Assembly: GCF_004843725.1 (NCBI RefSeq) | Contig: NZ_CP039451.1 | Coordinates: 3,106,001-3,170,000 of the forward strand | Origin: Psychroserpens sp. NJDZ02 | GTDB taxonomy: Bacteria; Bacteroidota; Bacteroidia; Flavobacteriales; Flavobacteriaceae | Length of the DNA stretch: 64,000 nucleotides | Direction: 5' to 3' | Shown here: one piece after another, positions 35,000 to 44,448 of the stretch | Layout of the letters: every line of letters begins with the position of its first letter | Position numbering within the stretch: the stretch's first letter is position 1 | Notes under the pieces: model-generated | Told to the model about the DNA's origin: nothing | The model's input: only the letters and a program-made list of their open reading frames with translations | Databases searched by the model: none | Translations under genes and position numbers: made by a program

Positions 35000-37471
35000 A
35001 TGGAATACACCTTAGACGAGGCTTTAAATAAAGCGATACACATTTCTCAATCTATAGCTAAAGAATATTCGCACAAAGAATATTCATCAGCACATTTATT
35101 AAAAGCATTATTACACAGGGATATAGGTATGCTTAAATACCTTGAAAGTATCGGTATTGACGCCTATTATATAGAAGAATGGGCAGAAGTACGTTTAGAA
35201 TCTTTTCCTAAAACAAATAAAGTGCCGGAAAAACCTAATCACGATGCTTTTGTAGAAGCTGTTTTTAACGAAGCGGAAAGTGTAAAACTAAAATTAGGAG
35301 TAGAAGAAGTTAATGTTCACAGTGTATTGGCGGCATTAGCAACACCTGGTGTAGGGTTTTCGTTTGAACAACTAAAAACATTCCCATTACAGGCAGATGA
35401 TATTATTAAAAATTCGAGTGTAAAGTCGTCAAATGGTTCTACTAATAACGCTGGAGGAAAAGGAGCTAATGGTGTAAGTACTGAAGCAAAAAACGGTATT
35501 GATTATACTATTAATAAAACCGAATTAGCTAATAATGATGAGCTTGAAATTATTTCTGGAAGAGATTCCGAGATAAAAATGATAACTGAAATCCTAGGAA
35601 GGCGTTCAAAACCGAATGTTATTATTTTAGGAGAGCCAGGGGTCGGTAAAACCGTTATGTTAAACGGATTGACTTATACTACTTTAAATGATAATATTCC
35701 TGAACAATTAAAAGATGCTAAAATTTTTGAATTAGACTTTATAAGTTTGGTTTCTGGAGCAGGATATAAAGGAGAGATTGAAGACCGATTAAAAAAAGTG
35801 CTTGAAGATGTTAAGAAGCATGATAAAGCCATTTTATTAATTGATGAGCTTAATACAATTACAGATAAGACAAATGGTAACCAAGGTTTAGTCAATATTT
35901 TAAAGTCGGAATTGGTTAAAGGTGAAATTACCATAATTGCGACAGCAACAAATGATGCCTTTAGAAAGCATATCGAAATTGATGAAGGGTTGTCTAGACA
36001 ATTTGAAACCATAACATTAGAAGAGCCTTCTCCTATTGAAGCGCTTAGAATGATAGAGAATACGATTTCCTATTATACGGAGCATCATGATTTATCTATA
36101 GATAATGAAACTATTGCAGAAGCGATACGTTTAGCACAACGTTATAATAAAGAACGTAGCTTACCGGATTCTGCTATAGATTTGATTGATCGTACAATGT
36201 CTGCAGCAAAATTTATGATCGAAACTTCTGTGGCAGAAATAGAGTTATTAGAACAGCGTGTCGCAGATTTAAAAGAAGAAAAGCGTCCAACAGAAGAAGC
36301 TATTAGTGAAATCAAGTGGATGTACACACAAATGAAAGATAAGTTAAGTTATCTTTTGTTTACCGAGTTGGAAGAAGAAAACCAACTGGAACATATCACG
36401 ACATCGGCAAAAGGATTTAAGGAATTAAATTCAATTTTAAAAAAACTATTAAAAGTTGCTTCAAAAGAGAAAAAAGAGGTGACTAAAAATGATATTGCTT
36501 TAACGATTGCTAATAAAACAGGGATTCCGACAGGTAAACTTCAAGCAGATGAGAAGGATCGTTTGTTAAACATGGAAGATCAACTTAAAAAACGTGTGAT
36601 TGGTCAAGATCATGCGGTACAAGTAATTACCGAAGCTGTTTTAGAATCTAGATCAGGTTTAAGTAAGCCTGGACTACCTATTGGGTCTTTCTTTTTCTCG
36701 GGACCAACTGGTACGGGAAAAACAGAATTAGCGAAAGCCTTAGCAGAGTTTTTATTTCAAACCGAAACATCAATTATTCGTTTTGATATGTCAGAGTTTA
36801 AAGAAGAGCATTCTGCAGCATTATTATATGGGGCACCTCCAGGATACGTAGGGTATGAAGAAGGAGGTTTGCTGGTAAATAAAATACGCCAAAAACCGTA
36901 TTCAATTGTTTTGTTTGATGAAATAGAAAAAGCACATCCTTCCGTATTTGATATATTTTTACAAATATTAGACGAAGGAAAATTACATGACCGTTTAGGA
37001 AAAGAAGGCGATTTTTCTAATGCAGTGATATTATTCACCTCAAATATTGGAAGTGACCATATTGTAGAGTCTTTTAATAATGGAAATATCCCAAAATCGA
37101 ATGATTTATTAGAAATGATGGGTAAACATTTTAGACCAGAATTTTTAGGACGATTGACAGAGATTATTCCTTTTTCTCCTATCATGGAAGATTTTATTAC
37201 TAAAATATTCAAAATCCAATTGAAAGACCTGCACAAAGCACTAGAAAAACAAGAAATGTCCTTATATTTATCAGAGAAAGCAATAACGCACCTTGCCAAA
37301 AAAGGGTTTACTCCCAAATATGGAGCAAGACCATTACGTGGTGTAATAAGAAAAGATTTGAGGTCACCACTTTCAAAGAAAATAATATCGGGTGAATTAA
37401 CCAAAGGAGCGACGATAAAATTAGATATAGATAAAAAAGGTGCCCTAACATGGGATATATCTAATAAATAG
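35000..37471 (+). CDS. tssH: T6SS sheath-disassembly ATPase ClpV
   Basis: An 823-residue ClpB/ClpV-class protein: N domain (1-150), a Gly/Asn-rich linker, first AAA+ (Walker A GEPGVGKT near 211), a middle coiled coil, second AAA+ (GPTGTGKTE near 568, LFDEIEKAHPSVFD) and the C-terminal D2-small domain with GARPLRGVI. It is slightly shorter than housekeeping ClpB and sits next to tssB and tssC, which identifies it as TssH. It recycles contracted sheath after firing. Confidence 0.9.
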   Translation: MEYTLDEALNKAIHISQSIAKEYSHKEYSSAHLLKALLHRDIGMLKYLESIGIDAYYIEEWAEVRLESFPKTNKVPEKPNHDAFVEAVFNEAESVKLKLGVEEVNVHSVLAALATPGVGFSFEQLKTFPLQADDIIKNSSVKSSNGSTNNAGGKGANGVSTEAKNGIDYTINKTELANNDELEIISGRDSEIKMITEILGRRSKPNVIILGEPGVGKTVMLNGLTYTTLNDNIPEQLKDAKIFELDFISLVSGAGYKGEIEDRLKKVLEDVKKHDKAILLIDELNTITDKTNGNQGLVNILKSELVKGEITIIATATNDAFRKHIEIDEGLSRQFETITLEEPSPIEALRMIENTISYYTEHHDLSIDNETIAEAIRLAQRYNKERSLPDSAIDLIDRTMSAAKFMIETSVAEIELLEQRVADLKEEKRPTEEAISEIKWMYTQMKDKLSYLLFTELEEENQLEHITTSAKGFKELNSILKKLLKVASKEKKEVTKNDIALTIANKTGIPTGKLQADEKDRLLNMEDQLKKRVIGQDHAVQVITEAVLESRSGLSKPGLPIGSFFFSGPTGTGKTELAKALAEFLFQTETSIIRFDMSEFKEEHSAALLYGAPPGYVGYEEGGLLVNKIRQKPYSIVLFDEIEKAHPSVFDIFLQILDEGKLHDRLGKEGDFSNAVILFTSNIGSDHIVESFNNGNIPKSNDLLEMMGKHFRPEFLGRLTEIIPFSPIMEDFITKIFKIQLKDLHKALEKQEMSLYLSEKAITHLAKKGFTPKYGARPLRGVIRKDLRSPLSKKIISGELTKGATIKLDIDKKGALTWDISNK

Positions 37472-37535
37472 TATACCGAATAAAAAAATAGTTTTATATT
37501 TAACATAATTATTAATCTAATTTGAATTTAAGAAA

Positions 37536-37985
37536 ATGAGTGATACTTACGGAATAGGAGGTAACGAAGTAAAATCTGATGCAGCAGAAGCTATTCAGGA
37601 TATTCCTCAAAATAGGACGTTGTTTGTAGAGAAATTAACGCAGGATCAACCAATAAAACCTGAGGTTGTAAAAGGGCTGAAAACGATTGATGATGTGTTT
37701 GAGCATTATAAGCCAAATGTAGACGTTGAATTTGAAGATTCTGATGGCGTTAATAAAAAAGAAAATTTAAGTTTTAGTAACCTTGGGGATTATGGCGCTA
37801 TAGGTATTACAAAGCAAAGTAAATTTTTAAAGGATTTAAGTACAGAGAAAGATCAATACGTTAAAATTGCTAAGCAATTAAAAACAAATAAGATACTTAA
37901 AACGGCATTAGAAAATCCAGAAGCAAAACAGGCTTTATTAGAGTCTATTAGAGCTTTATTAACAGAAATAGAAGAAAACAAATAA
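37536..37985 (+). CDS. tssB: T6SS sheath small subunit
   Basis: A 149-residue TssB of the Bacteroidota type: SDAAEAIQDIPQNRTLFVEKL at the start, KTIDDVFEHYKPNVDV in the middle and a helical C-terminus. It lies 2 bp before tssC. TssB and TssC interlock to form the contractile sheath. Confidence 0.9.
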   Translation: MSDTYGIGGNEVKSDAAEAIQDIPQNRTLFVEKLTQDQPIKPEVVKGLKTIDDVFEHYKPNVDVEFEDSDGVNKKENLSFSNLGDYGAIGITKQSKFLKDLSTEKDQYVKIAKQLKTNKILKTALENPEAKQALLESIRALLTEIEENK

Positions 37986-37987
37986 AC

Positions 37988-39346
37988 ATGTCAGCATCTC
38001 AAAATCAAGCACAAGGATTTCAGCCAGTTGAAAATCCTTCAGAATATTTAAAAGAAAATAATGAAAAACTAGCCAAATACGGTGGTTTTGATTTAATGGA
38101 AGCTTGCGTAGAAGGCATTCAAAATATGAATCCTGAGCGTAAGGCGAGAAAAAAGATCTTTTTAACGGAAAACGCTAAAAAAGATGAGCGTGAGACATTA
38201 AAAAAAGTGTTAGAAATGTGGTCTTCTGTTTTATTAGGATCTGAAGATATCTCAGACATGGTTGAAACGTCTCAGAAGCTATCTCAAGAAGCAGATGTCT
38301 CTTTAAAAAAGAACTTAGGTAGAGCAATAAACGCAACTCGTGAGTTAGAGAAGTCTTATAGATCTATGGCGCTTTTTTATAAAAACACAGAAGCAGATAA
38401 GCTTAAAAATATATCTATCGTTAATGCAGAATTAGATCAAGTTAAGGATTTAGATAATACTAGATTTATAGATGCTATTTCTGAGGAATTAAATGGTGCG
38501 TATGACCGTTTAGATTTAAGAGATAACTATGGTTTACTTGTTATACCTGGTTATTTAGGATCAAATAAAGTAGTAGAAAAATGGGCAAAAATAGCCTATG
38601 ATAATAAAGTGATGTTAGTAACGGATTTTGCGCATTTAGATGAGCCAGATGATGTAATGGAAATGTTTGAATCTGCAAACTTAACAGGAGGAGACAAGTA
38701 CCGTTCTAACGTAATTATGTCTTGTAACTGGTTAGTTGGAAGAGGTAAGGTTGATGAAGTAGGAGAGGAAGATGATTTGTTTATACCACCAGCAGGTGCT
38801 TTAGCAGGTAAAATATACAATACATTAATGTCTCAAGTAACTGCAGGTAAGAAGTTTGGAGGGATTAACGAAATTGATGGAGTACGTTTTGATTTAAAGA
38901 AGAGTGAAATTGCACAACTTGAAAAACTTGGTTTAGTACCAATGGTTAACGAGTATGGTAAAGTAATGGCATTCTCTGCTAAAACATTATTTAATGGAGA
39001 TAACTTAGGATTACAAACCTATTCTGTAGTTCGTGTATTTGACTATGTTACTAAGGTGCTAATGGACTTCTTAAACCGTCGTGCATTTGAGAACTTTAAT
39101 GCTAAGACAAGAAAAGAGTTAATGGGGCAAATTGTTAAGTTTTTAGATAATATTACGGGACCAGATAAATTAATAGAAGATTTTTCTATTAAGCGTTTTG
39201 AGCAAGATCACAACCAGAAAGATCGTATTTTTCTAGACGTACACATGAAACCTTATTTTCCAGCAAAAAACTTTATGATTAAAATGGATGGTCAAAAAGG
39301 AGACGATGGAAATGCTTGGGATGCAGAGTATGAACAACAAAAATAA
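37988..39346 (+). CDS. tssC: T6SS sheath large subunit
   Basis: A 452-residue TssC. It has an N-terminal helical region, the central DYGLLVIPGYLG-like strands (LRDNYGLLVIPGYLGSNK), and the conserved C-terminus with DRIFLDVHMKPYFPAKNF. Length and sequence fit the Bacteroidota T6SS-iii type. It closes the tssH-tssB-tssC operon and is followed by a strong terminator. Confidence 0.9.
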   Translation: MSASQNQAQGFQPVENPSEYLKENNEKLAKYGGFDLMEACVEGIQNMNPERKARKKIFLTENAKKDERETLKKVLEMWSSVLLGSEDISDMVETSQKLSQEADVSLKKNLGRAINATRELEKSYRSMALFYKNTEADKLKNISIVNAELDQVKDLDNTRFIDAISEELNGAYDRLDLRDNYGLLVIPGYLGSNKVVEKWAKIAYDNKVMLVTDFAHLDEPDDVMEMFESANLTGGDKYRSNVIMSCNWLVGRGKVDEVGEEDDLFIPPAGALAGKIYNTLMSQVTAGKKFGGINEIDGVRFDLKKSEIAQLEKLGLVPMVNEYGKVMAFSAKTLFNGDNLGLQTYSVVRVFDYVTKVLMDFLNRRAFENFNAKTRKELMGQIVKFLDNITGPDKLIEDFSIKRFEQDHNQKDRIFLDVHMKPYFPAKNFMIKMDGQKGDDGNAWDAEYEQQK

Positions 39347-39361
39347 TAGTTAAATAATTTA

Positions 39362-39404
39362 AGCACAAAAAAACCGAAGTCATCACTTCGGGTTTTTTTG
39401 TGCT
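39362..39404 (+). terminator. rho-independent terminator after tssC
   Basis: A long stem (AGCACAAAAAAACCGAAGT paired with ACTTCGGGTTTTTTTGTGCT, one bulge) around a 4-base loop. A/T-rich flanks allow function in both directions. Confidence 0.85.
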
Positions 39405-39440
39405 ATTATTTAGATTACAATAAAACTAACAATATTTAGT

Positions 39441-40112
39441 ATGAAAAAGCAATTAGGTATTTTCGCGATTTTATCATTAATGGTAACTGGTTTATATGCT
39501 CAAGATGATTTGAGTGAAAGTGAGTATTATCTTTTGAAAAATGATATATTATTAGAAGGAGTCGTAAATTTTCAATCTCAAAGCGATTCTGAAGAGTTGG
39601 AAGGTATTAAGTCTTCGTCTTATACTGTTAATCCAAAAGTGGGGTATTTTATCTCTGATGATTTAGCACTTGGATTAGATTTATCTTATTCGTTTTCCAA
39701 ATCTGAGATTCAACAAGGAGAATTAATTCAAACGAAAGAGGATGAAACTATTATGGGAGGTCTTTTTCTTAGATATTATTTTTTAAATTTAGGGAAAAGG
39801 TTTAAAACGTATGCAGAGTTGGGTGGAGGTTATTTAACTGCTAAAACAGGGATTATAACTGGTCAAATGAAATCTTCTGGTTTTCGAGGTAATCTTTCAC
39901 TAGGTTTAAATTATTTTGTAAAAGAAAATATTGCAATATCATTTGTTGTAGCAGACTTAGCTAGTTATAAGTCTGTAACGTATGAAGAACGTCGTACTCA
40001 GGATGATATCTTAATTAGTGAAGAAGAAACGGTTAATACGCTTAGTGCTGATTTAAATGTTTTTAATAACTTTTTTAGAGAAGCTAGATTTGGTGTAATG
40101 TTTAAGTTTTAG
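39441..40112 (+). CDS. outer membrane beta-barrel protein
   Basis: A 223-residue protein with a signal peptide (cleaved after LYAQ) and alternating beta strands typical of small outer membrane barrels (VGYFISDDLALGLDLSYSF, LFLRYYFLNLG, GNLSLGLNYFVKENIA). It ends in Phe (RFGVMFKF), the usual barrel signature. It lies 95 bp after tssC, behind a terminator. Relation to the T6SS is only by position. Confidence 0.8.
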   Translation: MKKQLGIFAILSLMVTGLYAQDDLSESEYYLLKNDILLEGVVNFQSQSDSEELEGIKSSSYTVNPKVGYFISDDLALGLDLSYSFSKSEIQQGELIQTKEDETIMGGLFLRYYFLNLGKRFKTYAELGGGYLTAKTGIITGQMKSSGFRGNLSLGLNYFVKENIAISFVVADLASYKSVTYEERRTQDDILISEEETVNTLSADLNVFNNFFREARFGVMFKF

Positions 40113-40140
40113 TAAATCTTTATTAAATAATTTACTTTAA

Positions 40141-40172
40141 AAATCTCATGAATACTTTTCATGGGATTTTTT
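40141..40172 (+). terminator. terminator after beta-barrel gene
   Basis: AAATCTCATGAA pairs with TTCATGGGATTT (one G-T pair) around a 5-base loop and is followed by T residues. Confidence 0.7.
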
Positions 40173-40265
40173 TTGTCTTATATTTTGGCTGTATGTACTA
40201 ATAACATTAATAGCTAAGTTATTTTACTTATCAATTTTGGGTTATTAAAGAAAAATTTTTGAGGC

Positions 40266-40301
40266 ATAAAAAAAAGGAGTAGCAATTTGCGACTCCTTTT
40301 A
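40266..40301 (-). terminator. terminator after tssD
   Basis: On the minus strand AAAAGGAGT pairs with ACTCCTTTT around an 11-base loop, followed by a run of T. It lies 35 bp after the tssD stop. Confidence 0.75.
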
Positions 40302-40335
40302 GTTGTAAAAATAATATGACGAATTATACGTTTAT

Positions 40336-40722
40336 TTAAACCCATTCATTAAGATGCTCTCCATTTCCAATACCAATACCTTTTGCTGAAATCACAAAAG
40401 ACTCAGACATTGGATTTTTTCCAGTTGAATCAAAGTTTTCACGGTATTTAACCATGTACCCTTCAGTAAATTTTAATTCTTTAGATGTGGATTCACTATC
40501 TCTTTTTAAGAATACTATAGAACCATCTCTACGCTCGAAGTTGTTAAACATCCAATCAGAAAGACTCACATCTGCTGTAGATTCTACTGTTAATTTAATT
40601 TTACCTCCTCTAGTAACTGAAGAAGGTCTTCCTGTTGCGTCAGTTTCTTGATGTAATTCATAAGAAGAATTTAACACATTGTACTCTTGTCCACCTACTT
40701 TAAGTTTTGCTTTAAAAGCCAT
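40336..40722 (-). CDS. tssD: T6SS tube protein Hcp (T6SS-iii type)
   Basis: A 128-residue protein. MAFKAKLKVGGQEYNVL, the YELHQETDATGRP segment, VTRGGKIKLTVES and a C-terminal GEHLNEWV are characteristic of Bacteroidota TssD. It is the inner tube subunit. It is transcribed alone, opposite to tssH-B-C, from a 395-bp spacer and has its own terminator, as expected for a highly expressed protein. Confidence 0.9.
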   Translation of the reverse strand: MAFKAKLKVGGQEYNVLNSSYELHQETDATGRPSSVTRGGKIKLTVESTADVSLSDWMFNNFERRDGSIVFLKRDSESTSKELKFTEGYMVKYRENFDSTGKNPMSESFVISAKGIGIGNGEHLNEWV

Positions 40723-41117
40723 AATAAAAATATTTTATAAAAAAAATTTAACGCCATTATCGGCACTTTTTTAAGATACTAATTAAAATGAGTGCTAACG
40801 AATAACATAGGTTAAAAGCAAAAATACCCGATTAAAAGAACGTATTATTGTAATAATTATATTTCATACAGTGTGTTTAACTTGTAATCCTTTTTATTTA
40901 TAAATTAAACTCATATTGTAAGAGGTATTTTAAAAGAGATAATAGCATATAATTTTAACAATATTAATAAGCTATTAAAAATTTGCAGTTGGCATTGCGA
41001 TTGACGTATAACCCTTGTTATAATTTAAAAATAGAAAGGGGAGACCTCTCCGTTTTTATTTATTACTGTTAGACAGAGCTAAAGTTAATTTGGTTTAGTA
41101 GTATCTTATGCTTATTT
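40723..41117 (-). other. tssD upstream region
   Basis: A 395-bp spacer without genes. On the minus strand TATTTTTG at 40819-40826 fits the -7 consensus TANNTTTG about 100 bp before tssD; a -33 element is not clear. The rest has no recognised feature. Confidence 0.35.
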
Positions 41118-41603
41118 TTAAAAGATAATTAATTGTTCTCCAAGTAAAGCTTCACTATAATAAGTGTTCTTTTCTAGATTTTTTTGTTCACTTGAATAAC
41201 AAAGTGTAATTTTTTTACTTTTTGTTCTCCATTCATATTCCTCGCCAAAGTCATTAATAAACAATTGTTTTCTAGCTCCATAATTATGCGAAAGTTGTTT
41301 ACTATAAGCCTCTTTTTTGTTGATTCCTTTTTTTCTTATTGTGTAACCAATTATTTTACCTTTTTGACAATAAATAAAGGTTTCTTTTCCCGTTATGAGA
41401 TCATGTTTAAAATTGGATGTTTTATAATAAGCAAAATCACTGTCTCCTTCTTTAGGGAACTGTTCTAGTAATTTTTCTGGTTGACCAATAATTTCATTTA
41501 AATTAATGTTATCAGCACTACTGCAACTGATTAATAAGTTTGGTACTATTAAGCCAGTTACTGTGGCAATGGATGTAATACTTATAAATTTGCGACGTTC
41601 CAT
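41118..41603 (-). CDS. lipoprotein with twin-arginine-like signal
   Basis: A 161-residue product. The N-terminus ERRKFISI resembles a twin-arginine signal, and the lipobox ISCS follows (Cys near 27), so it may be a Tat lipoprotein. The mature part is basic and beta-rich. It lies 5 bp after the family A gene at 41609, in one operon. It could be an immunity or accessory lipoprotein; no family is recognised. Confidence 0.65.
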   Translation of the reverse strand: MERRKFISITSIATVTGLIVPNLLISCSSADNINLNEIIGQPEKLLEQFPKEGDSDFAYYKTSNFKHDLITGKETFIYCQKGKIIGYTIRKKGINKKEAYSKQLSHNYGARKQLFINDFGEEYEWRTKSKKITLCYSSEQKNLEKNTYYSEALLGEQLIIF

Positions 41604-41608
41604 ATAAA

Positions 41609-42463
41609 TTATATTATCGTTAAACCATTTTCTTTATTGCGCATATGTAGTTTTATGTCAAATTCTATATTACTATGCTTTTCAGGATTTGAGCTTTTAA
41701 ATTGTAGTGCTGCACTACCATCTAAACGAACAAGACGCACTAATTTGCCATAACCCATTATTTGTAATTTTAAGTCTTCAGTATGTAGTGGTAATATTTC
41801 TAATTTCTGATTAGAAAGTTCCATGGTAGTTTGTCTAAAACTTATTTGTTGCTCTTCGGAGAAATAAAAGGCTTGTTCTTGTAGTTCTAATTTTTCTTTA
41901 AAAATTTCTAAAAGTTTGGAGGTATTATTTGATGACATTAAGCTATGTATTTGTCTGTAATAACGTAATACATCAGTCAATAACTTTTCTTCTTTCAATG
42001 CTATTAAGTCTACTGATTTTTGCCAACCATTTAATACAAAAGGTAAATCAGTTACTTCAAATTTTGTTTTTTGTATATAAATAGGTAGATTTTCTAAAGT
42101 TTTATTTATGACACGCCCCTCCTTTTGAATATATTGCCCATATGGGCTTTTCATATGTTCTCTTACTAAAATATTAGATTTTATGTTATCAACTTCTCTC
42201 TTATCAAATCCAATACTGTAGGAATCTCTTGCATCATTTTGATCTAAAAGCTTATTGCCATGTCTAGGCATTAATTTACATTCTAATTGAAATACACCAT
42301 TTTCTAATACAATATTGTTTAATGGAATTGCACCATTGTATACGCCTTCAGCTGTCTGTGCACCAACCCAATGTAATATTGGTACATCATTTATCCATAT
42401 TTCTCCTGCGCTAAGAGCGTAAACATATATAGTATAGTATGGTTTTTTTAAATTGATTTTCAT
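41609..42463 (-). CDS. family A protein (unassigned), full-length copy
   Basis: A 284-residue soluble protein without signal peptide. It belongs to a family repeated in this island (46307, 62639 and fragments near 50211, 47424 and 62114). Shared features are an N-terminal strand set (KPYYTIYV, EIWINDVPI, PLNNIVLENG, LECKLMP), a central LPFVLNGWQKS with an alpha-helical segment, and a C-terminal LPLHTEDLKLQIMGYGKLV region. No known domain is recognised. Placement near the T6SS suggests an effector, immunity or adaptor role. Confidence 0.65.
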   Translation of the reverse strand: MKINLKKPYYTIYVYALSAGEIWINDVPILHWVGAQTAEGVYNGAIPLNNIVLENGVFQLECKLMPRHGNKLLDQNDARDSYSIGFDKREVDNIKSNILVREHMKSPYGQYIQKEGRVINKTLENLPIYIQKTKFEVTDLPFVLNGWQKSVDLIALKEEKLLTDVLRYYRQIHSLMSSNNTSKLLEIFKEKLELQEQAFYFSEEQQISFRQTTMELSNQKLEILPLHTEDLKLQIMGYGKLVRLVRLDGSAALQFKSSNPEKHSNIEFDIKLHMRNKENGLTII

Positions 42464-42599
42464 AAATAATATTTTAATTTGGGTAACTTTTCTATAGTAT
42501 CGTTGTTGCTGGTTTAATAGTATTTAGAACTTGTAATAAAAATATTAATACTCTGTACGTTTAGTTGTAACGCTTGTACTAGTAAAATTTGTTGTTGGA

Positions 42600-43088
42600 T
42601 TAGTATAGAATCTGTTTTTCTTTTTTTGAATTATGAGCCAATAGGCTATGATTATCATTTACAAAAGCTTCAATTAAATTTTGAGTCTCTGGTATCTTTA
42701 GATTTTTTATGTGCGTATTATGGTCTACCCATTTTTGTTTGGCACCTCCAAAAAACTGATTGAATTTTGAAGTCATTATTTGTTTAGGTCTAGTATATTC
42801 TACTGAAAATGTAATATCCCTTTCTGTAAAATTATTTGAAGATGCAAAAGTCGGAACGATAAGTAAATTGAAGTTCTGCTTATTTGACACATAATTTATT
42901 GTAAAATACCAAAAATCATTTAATACTGGTTTACTAGAACTATCTGTGGCAGCTTTAAAAGACTTTTTTATGTATTCATACCATTCTGTTTCTCTAAACT
43001 TTAAAAGGACTTCTTTTGGAGATAGATTGGTATTAGTTACCTCTTGCTCTGAAAATGGATTTAAAAATTTAGTTGTGAAATGCTGCAT
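42600..43088 (-). CDS. hypothetical protein in T6SS island
   Basis: A 162-residue soluble protein without signal peptide or recognised domain. It has aromatic-rich strands (FWYFTINYVSNKQNFNLLIV) and a basic C-terminus. It might be the cytosolic partner of an effector, but nothing in its sequence proves this. Confidence 0.55.
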   Translation of the reverse strand: MQHFTTKFLNPFSEQEVTNTNLSPKEVLLKFRETEWYEYIKKSFKAATDSSSKPVLNDFWYFTINYVSNKQNFNLLIVPTFASSNNFTERDITFSVEYTRPKQIMTSKFNQFFGGAKQKWVDHNTHIKNLKIPETQNLIEAFVNDNHSLLAHNSKKEKQILY

Positions 43089-43216
43089 ATTAACTTTAAC
43101 GTATTACGTTTTTTTTACACCCTTACCTTATGGGCTATGTTACCTTTATATTGTTCTATTTTTGATGATAGTGTAGGCCACATAGACTACAAAATTATAC
43201 ACTGTCTAAAAGAGTA

Positions 43217-43399
43217 TTAGTCCTCTTTTTTTTTCTGTATGAATGAACCTCCGTTCTTAAAAAAACCTTTCCTTAAGATAATAAAACCAACAATGTATCC
43301 CATTGCTAGTAATAAAAGTTTAAAATCAGGAAATAATAAATAGAGATGAAAGCAACCAGTTAATAGTAGTATGCAAAATCCTTGTTTAATTAATATCAT
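43217..43399 (-). CDS. small two-helix membrane protein
   Basis: A 60-residue protein with two hydrophobic segments (CILLLTGCFHLYLLF and LLLLAMGYIVGFIIL) and a charged C-terminal tail. Its start overlaps the end of an open coding remnant by 9 bp, as immunity genes often overlap the toxin they follow. Membrane immunity function is a guess. Confidence 0.45.
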   Translation of the reverse strand: MILIKQGFCILLLTGCFHLYLLFPDFKLLLLAMGYIVGFIILRKGFFKNGGSFIQKKKED

Positions 43400-43477
43400 T
43401 TTTAAGTATAGTTTTTATATTAGAGTCAGAGAGTGCAACAGTATATGCCGGGATACTATTGCTAGGTTTTGAATTTT
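43391..43477 (-). pseudogene. coding remnant ending at the small membrane gene
   Basis: An open minus-strand frame without start codon encodes about 28 residues (KPSNSIPAYTVALSDSN ... LKNDIN) and stops inside the 43217-43399 gene. The overlap suggests a former toxin C-terminus; it could also be chance. Confidence 0.3.
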
Positions 43478-43528
43478 ACAAATGACTAATTCAAATTATG
43501 AGGTTGTATTTGAGGTAGAGCATAAGCC

Positions 43529-43900
43529 TTATTTTTTGTTCTTATCGCTTACTTTTTTAGATAAATCGTTGTACAATTTATTTATTGCAGTAATATTAAG
43601 GGCGGAAAAGATAAAGCTAGAAAAGCATAAGCTTATCCAAATAAAATATAGTTTAATACCCGAGGTTTCAGAAATGAAAAGTAACATGATTATTATAAAA
43701 CCTCCTATCCAAGTTAAAGTAAGGCTACTAAAAATAATAGTATCTAAATTACTACTAAAGCTAAAGGATCTATATAATTTGCTAATAATGGCGATTGAAA
43801 AGATCAACATGGGCATACCAAATGCAGCGCAAATGACAATTAATACAGGTTGAGTAATTATATGGTCTAAAAAAGGGAAATAATTAAAAGGTAACTCCAT
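43529..43900 (-). CDS. membrane protein next to LemA
   Basis: A 123-residue protein with three or four hydrophobic helices (VLIVICAAFGMPMLIFSIAII, GGFIIIMLLFI) and a Lys-rich end. It overlaps the LemA gene by 17 bp. The minus strand is preferred over an equally long plus-strand frame, which has no neighbours on its strand. Confidence 0.6.
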   Translation of the reverse strand: MELPFNYFPFLDHIITQPVLIVICAAFGMPMLIFSIAIISKLYRSFSFSSNLDTIIFSSLTLTWIGGFIIIMLLFISETSGIKLYFIWISLCFSSFIFSALNITAINKLYNDLSKKVSDKNKK

Positions 43901-44444
43901 TGTACTTTTTTTCTGCTTCAGTGATTTGTAATAATGCTTTTTCTGTGTAACCCATGGGCTTAGATAAAATCATATTTGGGAATTCATTAATGCCTATATT
44001 ATACATATTAATGCATTCATTAAAAAATTCTCTTCTGTCAGAAATATGATCTTCTAATTGAGACACTCTTTCTTGAAGTTTAATAAATGAAGCACTAGCC
44101 TTTAAATCCGGATAATTTTCTGCAACCATCATTATTTTTCCTGAACCGCTTACCATTTTATTGGTTAATTCTATTTTTTCATTTTGATTTGTTGATGATA
44201 AATATTTTGTTCTTAACTCTGTTAATCTGTTAAGTGTTTCTTTTTCATGGGTAACATACTCTTTTACAGTGTTAATTAGATTAGGGATTTCGTCAGCACG
44301 TTGTTTAAGAAGCACATCAATGTTAGCGAAAGCCTTTTCTACATTAAACTTTAGCATGACTAGTCTGTTGTAAAGTTTAATAAATACGCTTATAATAGAA
44401 GCAATGATTATTACTATTATGACTATTCCTATTGTTTGATTCAT
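43884..44444 (-). CDS. lemA: LemA family protein
   Basis: A 186-residue protein with an N-terminal membrane helix (IGIVIIVIIIASIISVFI) and the LemA helical domain, including FANIDVLLKQRADEIPNLINTV and AENYPDLKA. Family members are membrane-anchored helical bundles, often paired with GIDE-domain or TPM-domain proteins. The upstream neighbour is a GIDE protein (4-bp gap), matching that pairing. Confidence 0.9.
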   Translation of the reverse strand: MNQTIGIVIIVIIIASIISVFIKLYNRLVMLKFNVEKAFANIDVLLKQRADEIPNLINTVKEYVTHEKETLNRLTELRTKYLSSTNQNEKIELTNKMVSGSGKIMMVAENYPDLKASASFIKLQERVSQLEDHISDRREFFNECINMYNIGINEFPNMILSKPMGYTEKALLQITEAEKKYNGVTF

Positions 44445-44448
44445 ATTT

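Noticed and set aside
36757..37506. 249-codon minus-strand frame opposite tssH
   Set aside because: Antisense to the conserved second AAA+ domain; no plausible start region or domain.
40990..41004. TGGCAT-N5-TTGA on the plus strand
   Set aside because: No plus-strand gene follows until the IS element; likely chance in this spacer.
43482..43853. 123-codon plus-strand frame
   Set aside because: It competes with an equal-length minus-strand membrane protein that overlaps lemA in an operon; all neighbours are on the minus strand.
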